DNA of 11,019 bases from Bolinopsis microptera (lineage: Eukaryota > Ctenophora > Tentaculata > Lobata > Bolinopsidae): NCBI RefSeq assembly GCF_026151205.1, contig NW_026971983.1, forward strand, positions 1-11,019, read 5' to 3'. Below are positions 1-7,134 of this stretch, in pieces. Position 1 is the first letter of the stretch; every line of letters starts with the position of its first letter. The notes beneath the pieces are model-generated. The model was not told where the DNA came from. It did no database searches and was given only the letters and a program-made list of their open reading frames with translations. A program made the position numbers and the translations under genes.

Positions 1-550
1 CTCAAATATAGGTGCGGCTGCACTGCGGGCACCGGTGGACGGTTCGGGTCCGGGACCTCCTCAAAAGTTTGGTCATGGGTCTTAGTTTGTCGGTCAACTG
101 CTATGTCAGAATCAAGTTTCATAAAAATTTCAGACTGGACGGCGGACAGTTCAAACATTAGGTAATGGATATTATATAAGCCATTTTTGACCTTATCTCC
201 GCTGGACTGACGTACGCAATATGTGAAAAGATCCCTTGTGTAACCATGGTAACAATACTGTAACCATGGTAACAATACTGGACTCACCTTCATGTCTAAT
301 AGCTGTGCACCGTCAATAGTCGTTACTGTTTTGATCAATCCTAGCCTATAATGATATTCAAGGTTATAATGCTTTTGGAAATGAAGGGAAACACAAAATG
401 CAAGGCTTGAAATCTTCTTAAATCTACATCATTAGAGCATGTAAAACATTTAAGATAAGCACTCAATCAAGTAAAATTCATATATATAATCATCATAGTT
501 TGTTAGATAGATAGCACTCAGTTTGACTGTTCAACTCTCTACTAAGATAA
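1..550. other. AT-rich spacer without recognisable gene
   Basis: No open frame of useful length or recognisable coding similarity is visible on either strand. The first 60 bases are GC-rich and include the small dyads CACCGGTG and GGTCCGGGACC. The rest is AT-rich with short TA runs near 480. The only clear structure is the 20-bp tandem duplication annotated separately. Remnants of the retroelement that begins near 551 could extend into this stretch, but I cannot read them. Confidence 0.6.
239..280. repeat. Tandem duplication, 20-bp unit, two copies
   Basis: Two identical copies of a 20-bp unit lie head to tail at 239-258 and 259-278, followed by the first two bases of a third copy. Each unit contains the 8-bp dyad ACCATGGT. 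The copies are identical, so the duplication is recent or the array is still short. No function is inferred. Confidence 0.9.
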
Positions 551-1273
551 GATAAAGAACTCAAACATAAATATCAAAGTGCGATTGCTGAAAGGTTATC
601 GGGTAAAACTTATCTAAATGACCCAAATGAGAAAATGAATGAATTTTTTAGTGACATACGTGCGTGTGCTGAAGAAACTATACCACTGAAAGGGAAATCC
701 TCTAAACAAAATTTCTCCAGTGATCTAACAGTAGCTTCATTAGTTGCTAAAAAGCTCAGACTCTGAAGATCAAATCAGCCCCAAGTGGTAGTGATGATAG
801 GAGAGAAGTCAGAAAGATTCAGAGTAGCATTTCTAAGAGACTTGTGCAAATAAATAATATTAAGGCTGACGCTCTAGCAAAAGAAAGAAATAACATTGAT
901 GATGCTAGAAACATGTTTGAAGCTTCAAGATCTTTAGCTGGATGACATCAACAACAACCCTATTGGTACTGATTTAGGGAAAGCAAACACAGCGAAAGCT
1001 TTCTTCGAAAAACAACTAACAGAAGGAGTTGAAGCTGGCCTGCAACCTTTCACCTGCGATCCAAAACCACTTGATAACCCCATTACACCAGTTGACGTTA
1101 AACTTGCTGCAAGTAAACTCAAATCAAACCGTGCCAGTGGTCCAGATAATCTCCAGAATGAGTTGATAAAGTACGCCCATCCAATTATTTTTGAGAAGTA
1201 TGCTGAGGCAATTAATGAGTGATTTAGTGGGAACAAATACATTAGTTCGATAGGACAAGGTATTGTGACTCCT
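551..1273 (+). pseudogene. Degenerate LINE (non-LTR retrotransposon) ORF: linker plus start of reverse transcriptase domain
   Basis: Read in frame from 551, the plus strand gives about 70 residues containing FFSDIRACAEETIPLKGKSS, like the linker between the endonuclease and reverse transcriptase domains of LINE ORF2 proteins. A TGA at 764 ends this frame and the reading continues in another frame (766-942, KIKSAPSGSDDRREVRKIQS). It then returns to the first frame at 941. From there it reads FFEKQLTEG, then NPITPVDVKLAASKLKSNRA immediately followed by SGPDNLQNELIKY (about 1082-1174). This matches the conserved opening of LINE reverse transcriptases (a K-x-PGPD-x-IP-x-E-L-K pattern). After an in-frame TGA at 1220 it ends with IGQGIVTP, which in LINEs precedes a KPGKPKG-type motif that is absent here. 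The catalytic FADD motif, the upstream endonuclease and the 3' end are all missing. It is a dead fragment with two frameshifts and at least one nonsense codon. Family (CR1/L2/Jockey-like or other) is not resolved. Confidence 0.8.
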
Positions 1274-1280
1274 CGACTGT

Positions 1281-1505
1281 AAATGCCTCGAGCTCCCACT
1301 TCTACTGTCTGGAGCTTGCAATCCCATCCGTCGGCTTCTATCTCTTTTGTCAGCTGCTGATATCTCTTCATCTTTCGCTTCTCTTGATCAGCAAAGTTCT
1401 GCTCATTTCCACAAGTCAGCTCCATTAAATAAACCTTCTTTGCTTTATCTGAATAGATCACTACATCAGGTCTTAGTGGTGTAGCTGCAATGTGCTGCGG
1501 GATTC
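1281..1505 (-). pseudogene. Retroelement C-terminal nuclease-like domain fragment (opposite strand)
   Basis: On the minus strand, residues from IPQHIAATPLRPDVVIYS through VYLMELTCGNEQNF, RKMKRYQQL and GWDCKLQTVEVGARG form one uninterrupted frame. I recognise the RPD-VV-S ... ELT ... R-K-x-x-RY ... GW ... VEVG-RG layout from the C-terminal region of many uncharacterised invertebrate and fish retroelement proteins that also carry a reverse transcriptase. The RPD and ELT positions fit a PD-(D/E)XK-like nuclease core, but that fold assignment is inference. An in-frame TGA lies upstream at 1513-1515. The similarity stops at about 1281. Beyond that the open frame runs antisense through the reverse transcriptase relic to a stop at 934-936, so the 175-codon frame beginning with ATG at 1461 is a chimera and not a gene. 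No promoter or start is evident. Confidence 0.6.
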
Positions 1506-1544
1506 GGGAAGTTCATCAGTATCTCATCCTCATCAAATATTATC

Positions 1545-1576
1545 AAATAGGAGTTATATAAGTATAACTCCTATTT
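1545..1576. repeat. Perfect 14-bp inverted repeat, 4-base loop
   Basis: AAATAGGAGTTATA (1545-1558) is followed by TAAG and its exact reverse complement (1563-1576). The stem has no mismatch. It lies just upstream, on the minus strand, of the nuclease-like fragment and 140 bp before the hexamer array. It could be a palindromic scar of a rearrangement or excision, or a stem-loop in a transcript. Nothing else in the sequence chooses between these. Confidence 0.9.
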
Positions 1577-1714
1577 CTTGGCCAATTTTTTATTTTTCTC
1601 ATGCTGATTTGAAGGCCGTTAAAGCATTTGACCCAGTGAAAAAAGTTTCAGTTGTACATCTTTTACGGTTTTTGCGGAAAGTCGCGTTAAATTTGATATT
1701 ACGGTTTTTGTATC

Positions 1715-4364
1715 TCAGGGTCAGGGTCATGGTCAGGGTCAGGGTCAGGGTCAGGGTCAGGGTCAGGGTCAGGGTCAGGGTCAGGGTCAGGGTCAGGGTC
1801 AGGGTCAGGGTCAGGGTCAGGGTCAGGGTCAGGGTCAGGGTCAGGGTCAGGGTCAGGGTCAGGGTCAGGGTCAGGGTCAGGGTCAGGGTCAGGGTCAGGG
1901 TCAGGGTCAGGGTCAGGGTCAGGGTCAGGGTCAGGGTCAGGGTCAGGGTCAGGGTCAGGGTCAGGGTCAGGGTCAGGGTCAGGGTCAGGGTCAGGGTCAG
2001 GGTCAGGGTCAGGGTCAGGGTCAGGGTCAGGGTCAGGGTCAGGGTCAGGGTCAGGGTCAGGGTCAGGGTCAGGGTCAGGGTCAGGGTCAGGGTCAGGGTC
2101 AGGGTCAGGGTCAGGGTCAGGGTCAGGGTCAGGGTCAGGGTCAGGGTCAGGGTCAGGGTCAGGGTCAGGGTCAGGGTCAGGGTCAGGGTCAGGGTCAGGG
2201 TCAGGGTCAGGGTCAGGGTCAGGGTCAGGGTCAGGGTCAGGGTCAGGGTCAGGGTCAGGGTCAGGGTCAGGGTCAGGGTCAGGGTCAGGGTCAGGGTCAG
2301 GGTCAGGGTCAGGGTCAGGGTCAGGGTCAGGGTCAGGGTCAGGGTCAGGGTCAGGGTCAGGGTCAGGGTCAGGGTCAGGGTCAGGGTCAGGGTCAGGGTC
2401 AGGGTCAGGGTCAGGGTCAGGGTCAGGGTCAGGGTCAGGGTCAGGGTCAGGGTCAGGGTCAGGGTCAGGGTCAGGGTCAGGGTCAGGGTCAGGGTCAGGG
2501 TCAGGGTCAGGGTCAGGGTCAGGGTCAGGGTCAGGGTCAGGGTCAGGGTCAGGGTCAGGGTCAGGGTCAGGGTCAGGGTCAGGGTCAGGGTCAGGGTCAG
2601 GGTCAGGGTCAGGGTCAGGGTCAGGGTCAGGGTCAGGGTCAGGGTCAGGGTCAGGGTCAGGGTCAGGGTCAGGGTCAGGGTCAGGGTCAGGGTCAGGGTC
2701 AGGGTCAGGGTCAGGGTCAGGGTCAGGGTCAGGGTCAGGGTCAGGGTCAGGGTCAGGGTCAGGGTCAGGGTCAGGGTCAGGGTCAGGGTCAGGGTCAGGG
2801 TCAGGGTCAGGGTCAGGGTCAGGGTCAGGGTCAGGGTCAGGGTCAGGGTCAGGGTCAGGGTCAGGGTCAGGGTCAGGGTCAGGGTCAGGGTCAGGGTCAG
2901 GGTCAGGGTCAGGGTCAGGGTCAGGGTCAGGGTCAGGGTCAGGGTCAGGGTCAGGGTCAGGGTCAGGGTCAGGGTCAGGGTCAGGGTCAGGGTCAGGGTC
3001 AGGGTCAGGGTCAGGGTCAGGGTCAGGGTCAGGGTCAGGGTCAGGGTCAGGGTCAGGGTCAGGGTCAGGGTCAGGGTCAGGGTCAGGGTCAGGGTCAGGG
3101 TCAGGGTCAGGGTCAGGGTCAGGGTCAGGGTCAGGGTCAGGGTCAGGGTCAGGGTCAGGGTCAGGGTCAGGGTCAGGGTCAGGGTCAGGGTCAGGGTCAG
3201 GGTCAGGGTCAGGGTCAGGGTCAGGGTCAGGGTCAGGGTCAGGGTCAGGGTCAGGGTCAGGGTCAGGGTCAGGGTCAGGGTCAGGGTCAGGGTCAGGGTC
3301 AGGGTCAGGGTCAGGGTCAGGGTCAGGGTCAGGGTCAGGGTCAGGGTCAGGGTCAGGGTCAGGGTCAGGGTCAGGGTCAGGGTCAGGGTCAGGGTCAGGG
3401 TCAGGGTCAGGGTCAGGGTCAGGGTCAGGGTCAGGGTCAGGGTCAGGGTCAGGGTCAGGGTCAGGGTCAGGGTCAGGGTCAGGGTCAGGGTCAGGGTCAG
3501 GGTCAGGGTCAGGGTCAGGGTCAGGGTCAGGGTCAGGGTCAGGGTCAGGGTCAGGGTCAGGGTCAGGGTCAGGGTCAGGGTCAGGGTCAGGGTCAGGGTC
3601 AGGGTCAGGGTCAGGGTCAGGGTCAGGGTCAGGGTCAGGGTCAGGGTCAGGGTCAGGGTCAGGGTCAGGGTCAGGGTCAGGGTCAGGGTCAGGGTCAGGG
3701 TCAGGGTCAGGGTCAGGGTCAGGGTCAGGGTCAGGGTCAGGGTCAGGGTCAGGGTCAGGGTCAGGGTCAGGGTCAGGGTCAGGGTCAGGGTCAGGGTCAG
3801 GGTCAGGGTCAGGGTCAGGGTCAGGGTCAGGGTCAGGGTCAGGGTCAGGGTCAGGGTCAGGGTCAGGGTCAGGGTCAGGGTCAGGGTCAGGGTCAGGGTC
3901 AGGGTCAGGGTCAGGGTCAGGGTCAGGGTCAGGGTCAGGGTCAGGGTCAGGGTCAGGGTCAGGGTCAGGGTCAGGGTCAGGGTCAGGGTCAGGGTCAGGG
4001 TCAGGGTCAGGGTCAGGGTCAGGGTCAGGGTCAGGGTCAGGGTCAGGGTCAGGGTCAGGGTCAGGGTCAGGGTCAGGGTCAGGGTCAGGGTCAGGGTCAG
4101 GGTCAGGGTCAGGGTCAGGGTCAGGGTCAGGGTCAGGGTCAGGGTCAGGGTCAGGGTCAGGGTCAGGGTCAGGGTCAGGGTCAGGGTCAGGGTCAGGGTC
4201 AGGGTCAGGGTCAGGGTCAGGGTCAGGGTCAGGGTCAGGGTCAGGGTCAGGGTCAGGGTCAGGGTCAGGGTCAGGGTCAGGGTCAGGGTCAGGGTCAGGG
4301 TCAGGGTCAGGGTCAGGGTCAGGGTCAGGGTCAGGGTCAGGGTCAAGGTCAGGGTCAGGGTCAG
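1715..4364 (+). repeat. GGGTCA/TCAGGG hexanucleotide satellite array, about 440 copies
   Basis: The hexamer TCAGGG repeats for 2,650 bp. I see one G-to-T change at 1730 and one G-to-A change at 4346. Between these, 1731-4345 (2,615 bp) appears uninterrupted. The unit differs from the animal telomere repeat TTAGGG by one base, with the G-rich strand reading left to right. Every run of four units meets the simple G-quadruplex rule (GGG tracts separated by TCA). GGGTCA is also a nuclear-receptor-type half site in direct repeat without spacer. Because the period is a multiple of three and most frames lack stops, very long Arg-Val, Asp-Pro and Thr-Leu dipeptide frames cross it; these are by-products. 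True length in the genome may differ, since such arrays are hard to assemble and are unstable. Confidence 0.98.
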
Positions 4365-4400
4365 AGCACCATTTTTGAAATAAACGGCTCCCGTTTTCCA

Positions 4401-4590
4401 AAATGTTACTTAAGCACTTTTCTCAGAAAAACGACTATTCTTTGCATTTTAGGGGGTTCCAAAAAGGGGGTTTCGGGGGGTCGGCGAATGTATCCAATGG
4501 TCCTCATGGACAGTTCTTGACCCAAAAACAAAAATTAGACCAAAAAACCCGAAATTTCTAAAATGTTGCTTAAGCACTTTTGTCAGAAAA
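4401..4590. repeat. Direct repeat of 30 bp with 160-bp spacing
   Basis: Positions 4401-4430 and 4561-4590 match at 28 of 30 bases (AAATGTT, then CTTAAGCACTTTT, then TCAGAAAA). The flanks are also loosely alike: both are preceded by CCCG plus a T-rich run and followed by ACG or CGG. The 130 bp between them contains long G and A runs. This looks like two diverged copies of a roughly 160-bp unit or the ends of a short element. Confidence 0.8.
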
Positions 4591-4830
4591 CGGCAGAGTA
4601 GGAGCCACATTATCAACACAAATAAACAATCAACGGAGTTACATTATAACTTATATTTATAAAATATAGTACACCGTATCAAATAAAGAATTTTGTGTCA
4701 TGAAAGAACTCAAAACCTTATAGTTTCGCATATCCAATCCTCTCTCTCCGAATAATAATTCGATTATTATAATATTATTTACATCCATCTTGTTTATAAC
4801 AGATACCACTCATATGATCTGTTCACAATC

Positions 4831-4854
4831 GGTGCACCGACTGGTGCACCGACT
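4831..4854. repeat. Tandem duplication, 12-bp unit
   Basis: GGTGCACCGACT occurs twice head to tail (4831-4842, 4843-4854). Each copy contains the 8-bp dyad GGTGCACC. No function is inferred. Confidence 0.9.
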
Positions 4855-4962
4855 GGGTCGGGCTTCTTGAATAGTGCAAAAATTACACAGTATTACTTTT
4901 TTTGAAAAGACCGAAATTGGAAGAACCTAAGTCAGCGAAGTGCACGAGCCTGTTTAATGTTA

Positions 4963-5102
4963 AATATCTCCGGGATTTCGACGCGGGATCATATTATCAC
5001 TCAGCCCGGCCCGCTGTTAGATAAACATCTCAAGGTGATATCATCCCGCCCCGGAAATTTGTATAAACCCGGCCCGCTTTTTAGTCGTAACTGATGTTTA
5101 TC
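4963..5102. repeat. Interleaved inverted repeats forming a GC-rich structured block (left end of recombinase unit)
   Basis: An imperfect inverted repeat joins about 4963-5000 (CTCCGGG, GCGGGAT, ATCAC) to 5035-5060 (GTGAT, ATCCCGC, CCCGGA). A perfect 10-bp pair GATAAACATC (5020-5029) and GATGTTTATC (5093-5102) interlocks with it. CCCGGCCCGCT is repeated directly at 5005-5015 and 5068-5078. Related words (ATCATCCCGC, TATAAACCC, TGTTTATCA) recur at 5911-5975. The pair of blocks may be the ends of one mobile unit about 1 kb long; that is inference. Confidence 0.6.
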
Positions 5103-5180
5103 ATTCAATTCTCCGACTTACAATAATCAATGATACTGCTGATTAGAACTCGATAATAGTAGAACAGTTAGACGCGCGAT

Positions 5181-5408
5181 CACGTGGGCGCGTCACGTGC
5201 GTACCACGTGCCACCAATAGCATACGCCGAGTCTATACCACGTTACACGAAAGCGCACCACGTGATATGAAACATCGTAACCGTCCACTTCTTTTACACG
5301 CAAATTCCTGGGAACGTTGCCAAAGCAGCTAATTCTTGGAATTTCTCCAACGCGTGGCGTGAGAAGTTGGCGACTAGCCAGCTACCCTTGTCCGTGCCCT
5401 AAAAATAG
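5181..5408 (+). promoter_or_regulatory. Promoter-like region with four CACGTG E-boxes, CCAAT and TATA-like box
   Basis: Perfect CACGTG palindromes (targets of bHLH-type factors such as USF, MYC/MAX or MITF in animals) begin at 5181, 5194, 5205 and 5259, four in 84 bp. A CCAAT lies at 5214-5218. TTCCTGGGAA (5305) and TTCTTGGAA (5333) resemble STAT-type dyads but could be chance. TAAAAATAG at 5400-5408 is a weak TATA-like box 64-72 bp before the ATG at 5472, and a pyrimidine-rich stretch near 5421-5445 could hold the start site. The location directly before the recombinase-like ORF suggests it drives that ORF. Binding and activity are not shown by sequence alone. Confidence 0.5.
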
Positions 5409-5471
5409 TATTGTGTTGCTTGCTCTCCTTCCAGCTCTTGTTCCTGCTAACGTTCAAGCTATTGCTCCACT

Positions 5472-5735
5472 ATGACAGATCGGTTTGACATTCAGATTGA
5501 TGAACTGCTTTCCAATCGTGTTCCGGACAGTACAGTTAGAGTCAACAACTGGGCTCTAAACAAATTTAATTCTTGGCTTCAGTCATCCAGATTTGCTCGT
5601 GACTTCAATGACTTTGACCAAATTCCTGTTCAACGACTCAACTACATTTTAGAGTGCTTTCTTGTTTCTGTTGGATTTGACTTGAAGATGAAGACTATGT
5701 ATTTTGTCTTTACCGCTTTAAACTTACCGCTTTAA
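5472..5735 (+). pseudogene. Truncated Crypton/ZMYM-type tyrosine recombinase, N-terminal DNA-binding part only
   Basis: An ATG at 5472 opens 87 codons. From about residue 15 the protein reads RVPDSTVRVNNWALNKFNSW, an acidic stretch (DFNDFDQIP), then QRLNYILECFLVSVG and MYFVFTAL. This follows the layout of the core-binding domain of Crypton-type tyrosine recombinases and the related ZMYM/KCTD1 domain: a basic S/T-rich start, a helix with W or F and WL, then an E/Q-x-LN-x-x-L-x-x-F helix and a Y-containing helix. The family is usually several hundred residues long with a catalytic R...H-x-x-R...Y domain. None of that follows here, so it cannot be an active recombinase. The stop lies inside the second copy of a 14-bp tandem duplication. 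The other frame stays open only to about 5765, next to a donor-like AAA|GTATAA, so a lost or unseen second exon is possible. Similarity is judged by eye and is moderate. Confidence 0.5.
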
Positions 5736-5736
5736 A
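5710..5736. repeat. 14-bp tandem duplication at the ORF stop
   Basis: TTACCGCTTTAAA occurs at 5710-5722 and again at 5724-5736, separated by one C, giving a 14-bp period. Fourteen is not a multiple of three, so the duplication shifts the frame. The TAA that ends the recombinase-like ORF (5733-5735) lies in its second copy. An AATAAA follows at 5828-5833 and could serve as its polyadenylation signal. Confidence 0.85.
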
Positions 5737-5832
5737 AACTATTTTATCACTCTCTTCTAAAGTATAAATCCCTTGTCGAAATCGCCGGAGATAATTATAA
5801 TCCGTAAACACTTCACGCTTAGGGCTAAATAA

Positions 5833-5975
5833 ATGTAATCCCTCTGCTCAGCTGGCGCTTCGGGATTACATATTAACACAAAACTCGTGCGCTGCGCGCA
5901 CTCGTATGTGTTTATCAGATCATCCCGCTAGCGCGGGATGATCTGTTATATAAACCCTTTGCGTGGCGGGTTTAT
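5833..5975. repeat. Four consecutive stem-loops (right end of recombinase unit)
   Basis: Four hairpins follow one another almost without gap. Hairpin 1 pairs ATGTAATCCC (5833-5842) with GGGATTACAT (5862-5871). Hairpin 2 pairs AACACA with TGTGTT and, inside it, GTGCGC with GCGCAC, over about 5876-5912. Hairpin 3 has perfect 13-bp arms at 5916-5928 and 5933-5945 (CAGATCATCCCGC) with a 4-base loop. Hairpin 4 pairs ATAAACCC (5950-5957) with GGGTTTAT (5968-5975). Arms 1, 3 and 4 are exact. The block repeats words from 4963-5102, which supports a shared origin of the two flanks of the recombinase-like ORF. Confidence 0.8.
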
Positions 5976-6861
5976 GTTATTATATCCAAGTTTCATGATT
6001 GTATCAGTATTGGATAAATGTATTGTGCTGTTTTAATATTTCTCGTGCTAGTGTAAATGTAAATGATGACGTACTACACGCTCACAACTATTAAAAATTG
6101 TTGGTAATATCACTGTGAGACACTTGGCTTGGGCAGCCAGCAACGCCCAGGTTGTAAAACAACGTGGTATGGTAACGCCCAGGTGGTAAGACAACATGGT
6201 ATGGCCCCCGTTTACAGAACATTTAAACAGAAGTTGAAGACGTAAGATTATACTTTTCCGAGCCACCGTTGAGCCTGTATTGTTCTATGGCTGAGACCCA
6301 TTGGATATCAGTTAGTTGCTGTCTGATAACTATAAGCGTATCAATGGCTGCTACAGTAGGCCCTCAACAGTTGAATACCATCGGACCATCCCCAATCCAA
6401 CAGTGATGATTAGTCGAAGCATAATGAAACTAACCAAGTATTTAGCAAGACACAATGATGAACTGGCCGATCAAGCACTTTTTGGGATTCCCAGCATGAA
6501 ATAACAGCACCTGTTTCAAAACAGTTAAAGTTAAAGATTAAACTTACCGTTGCCTAATTCTGAGAACATGGAACGCACACGTGCAAATATGATTTTACGC
6601 ACGAATTACCCAGAAACTGAAACTTAATGCTGAAAGAGAATCTAGTTGCGTCGCGCGGGGAATAATTTTGGTCACGTACATCATTTTGTGTTCCCTTTTA
6701 AATACAATTACCAGTGCAGAGAGTGGTTTCAGAAACGCAAATTCAACTTGCAACGATGAATTTACCTGGGAACGGTACCTCGCTCAGGCTTTTGTATTTA
6801 TTAAGTTAAACAAATTGATTTAACATTGAACATATTATGGCGATTAAAAATATGCCTATAG
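5976..6861. other. Spacer without supported gene
   Basis: It contains the 32-bp tandem duplication at 6142, a lone CACGTG at 6578 and many stop codons in all frames. A 62-codon open frame at 6316-6504 starts with TTG, has no recognisable similarity and is not supported. A 72-codon minus-strand frame over 6048-6266 also lacks an ATG at its stated start and crosses the duplication. I see no RNA gene. Confidence 0.5.
6142..6205. repeat. Tandem duplication, 32-bp unit
   Basis: Positions 6142-6173 and 6174-6205 match at 28 of 32 bases, both opening with AACGCCCAGG and containing ACAAC and TGGTATGG. The ten bases AACGCCCAGG occur a third time at 6889-6898, so the motif may be dispersed in this region. 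Four mismatches show the duplication is not very recent. Confidence 0.85.
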
Positions 6862-7134
6862 CAGATAGGGCGGAATGACAGGTTCAGCAACGCCCAGGAA
6901 TTACAAGCAGCAAATTCTGCTACTGCTAGTGCTATCACGGAGAATCAAAGCAAATATTATAGTAGTACCGTGGCATGTCCATTCTTGGTCAGCGTTGTAT
7001 ATACTTATATATGTTGCATGGATAAGTCCCTGCTTGCTGTTGGCGTTGCTGCGGTGAGGCTAGCTGGAACAATTGTCGGAGAACTCTTTGGCTTCGTACT
7101 CTCTTCACTTCTTTCTCCGCACAAAACTGTTTAA
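6862..7134 (+). other. Unassigned 90-codon open frame, possible 3' exon
   Basis: Between TAG at 6859 and TAA at 7132 one frame stays open for 90 codons. It reads DRFSNAQELQAANSATASAI early on, and from an ATG at 7018 (38 codons) it gives MDKSLLAVGVAAVRLAGTIV followed by GELFGFVLSSLLSP, a hydrophobic segment that could be a membrane helix. An AG preceded by a pyrimidine-poor stretch lies at 6860-6861 and an AATAAA lies at 7159-7164, about 25 bases past the stop. No family is recognised. An open frame of this length is expected by chance somewhere in 11 kb, so it is only a candidate. Confidence 0.2.

Larger units (their letters stand above)
4365..4962. other. Spacer after the hexamer array
   Basis: No supported gene. 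It holds a dispersed pair of about 30-bp repeats (4401 and 4561), a G-rich run near 4451-4482 with four G-tracts of five or six bases, an AATAAA at 4682 without a visible gene, and a tandem 12-bp duplication at 4831. From about 4600 to 4800 it is strongly AT-rich. Confidence 0.6.

Noticed and set aside
934-1461. 175-codon minus-strand open frame as one gene
   Set aside because: Only 1281-1461 looks like protein. The rest is antisense to the reverse transcriptase relic, which has clear coding similarity on the plus strand.
551-1505. 5' inversion of a LINE by twin priming
   Set aside because: The orientation order (sense 5' part then antisense 3' part) is the opposite of what twin priming produces.
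1715-4364. A true chromosome end
   Set aside because: The array is flanked on both sides by kilobases of other sequence and has the variant TCAGGG, not TTAGGG. It could only be a chromosome end if the contig is mis-joined.
1492-4401. Very long Arg-Val, Thr-Leu and Asp-Pro dipeptide open frames on both strands
   Set aside because: They are the direct result of a stop-free hexamer array. The plus-strand frame starts with GTG, no promoter or conserved flanking domain exists, and flanks are unrelated sequence.
6316-6504. 62-codon open frame as a small gene
   Set aside because: It begins with TTG, not ATG, has no recognisable similarity, and this length is expected by chance.
5299-6774. Shared 10-mers ACGCAAATTC and CCTGGGAACG at 5299-5316 and 6735-6774 as a duplicated promoter
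   Set aside because: About one shared 10-mer is expected between two kilobase-sized segments by chance; spacing differs and no longer alignment is visible.
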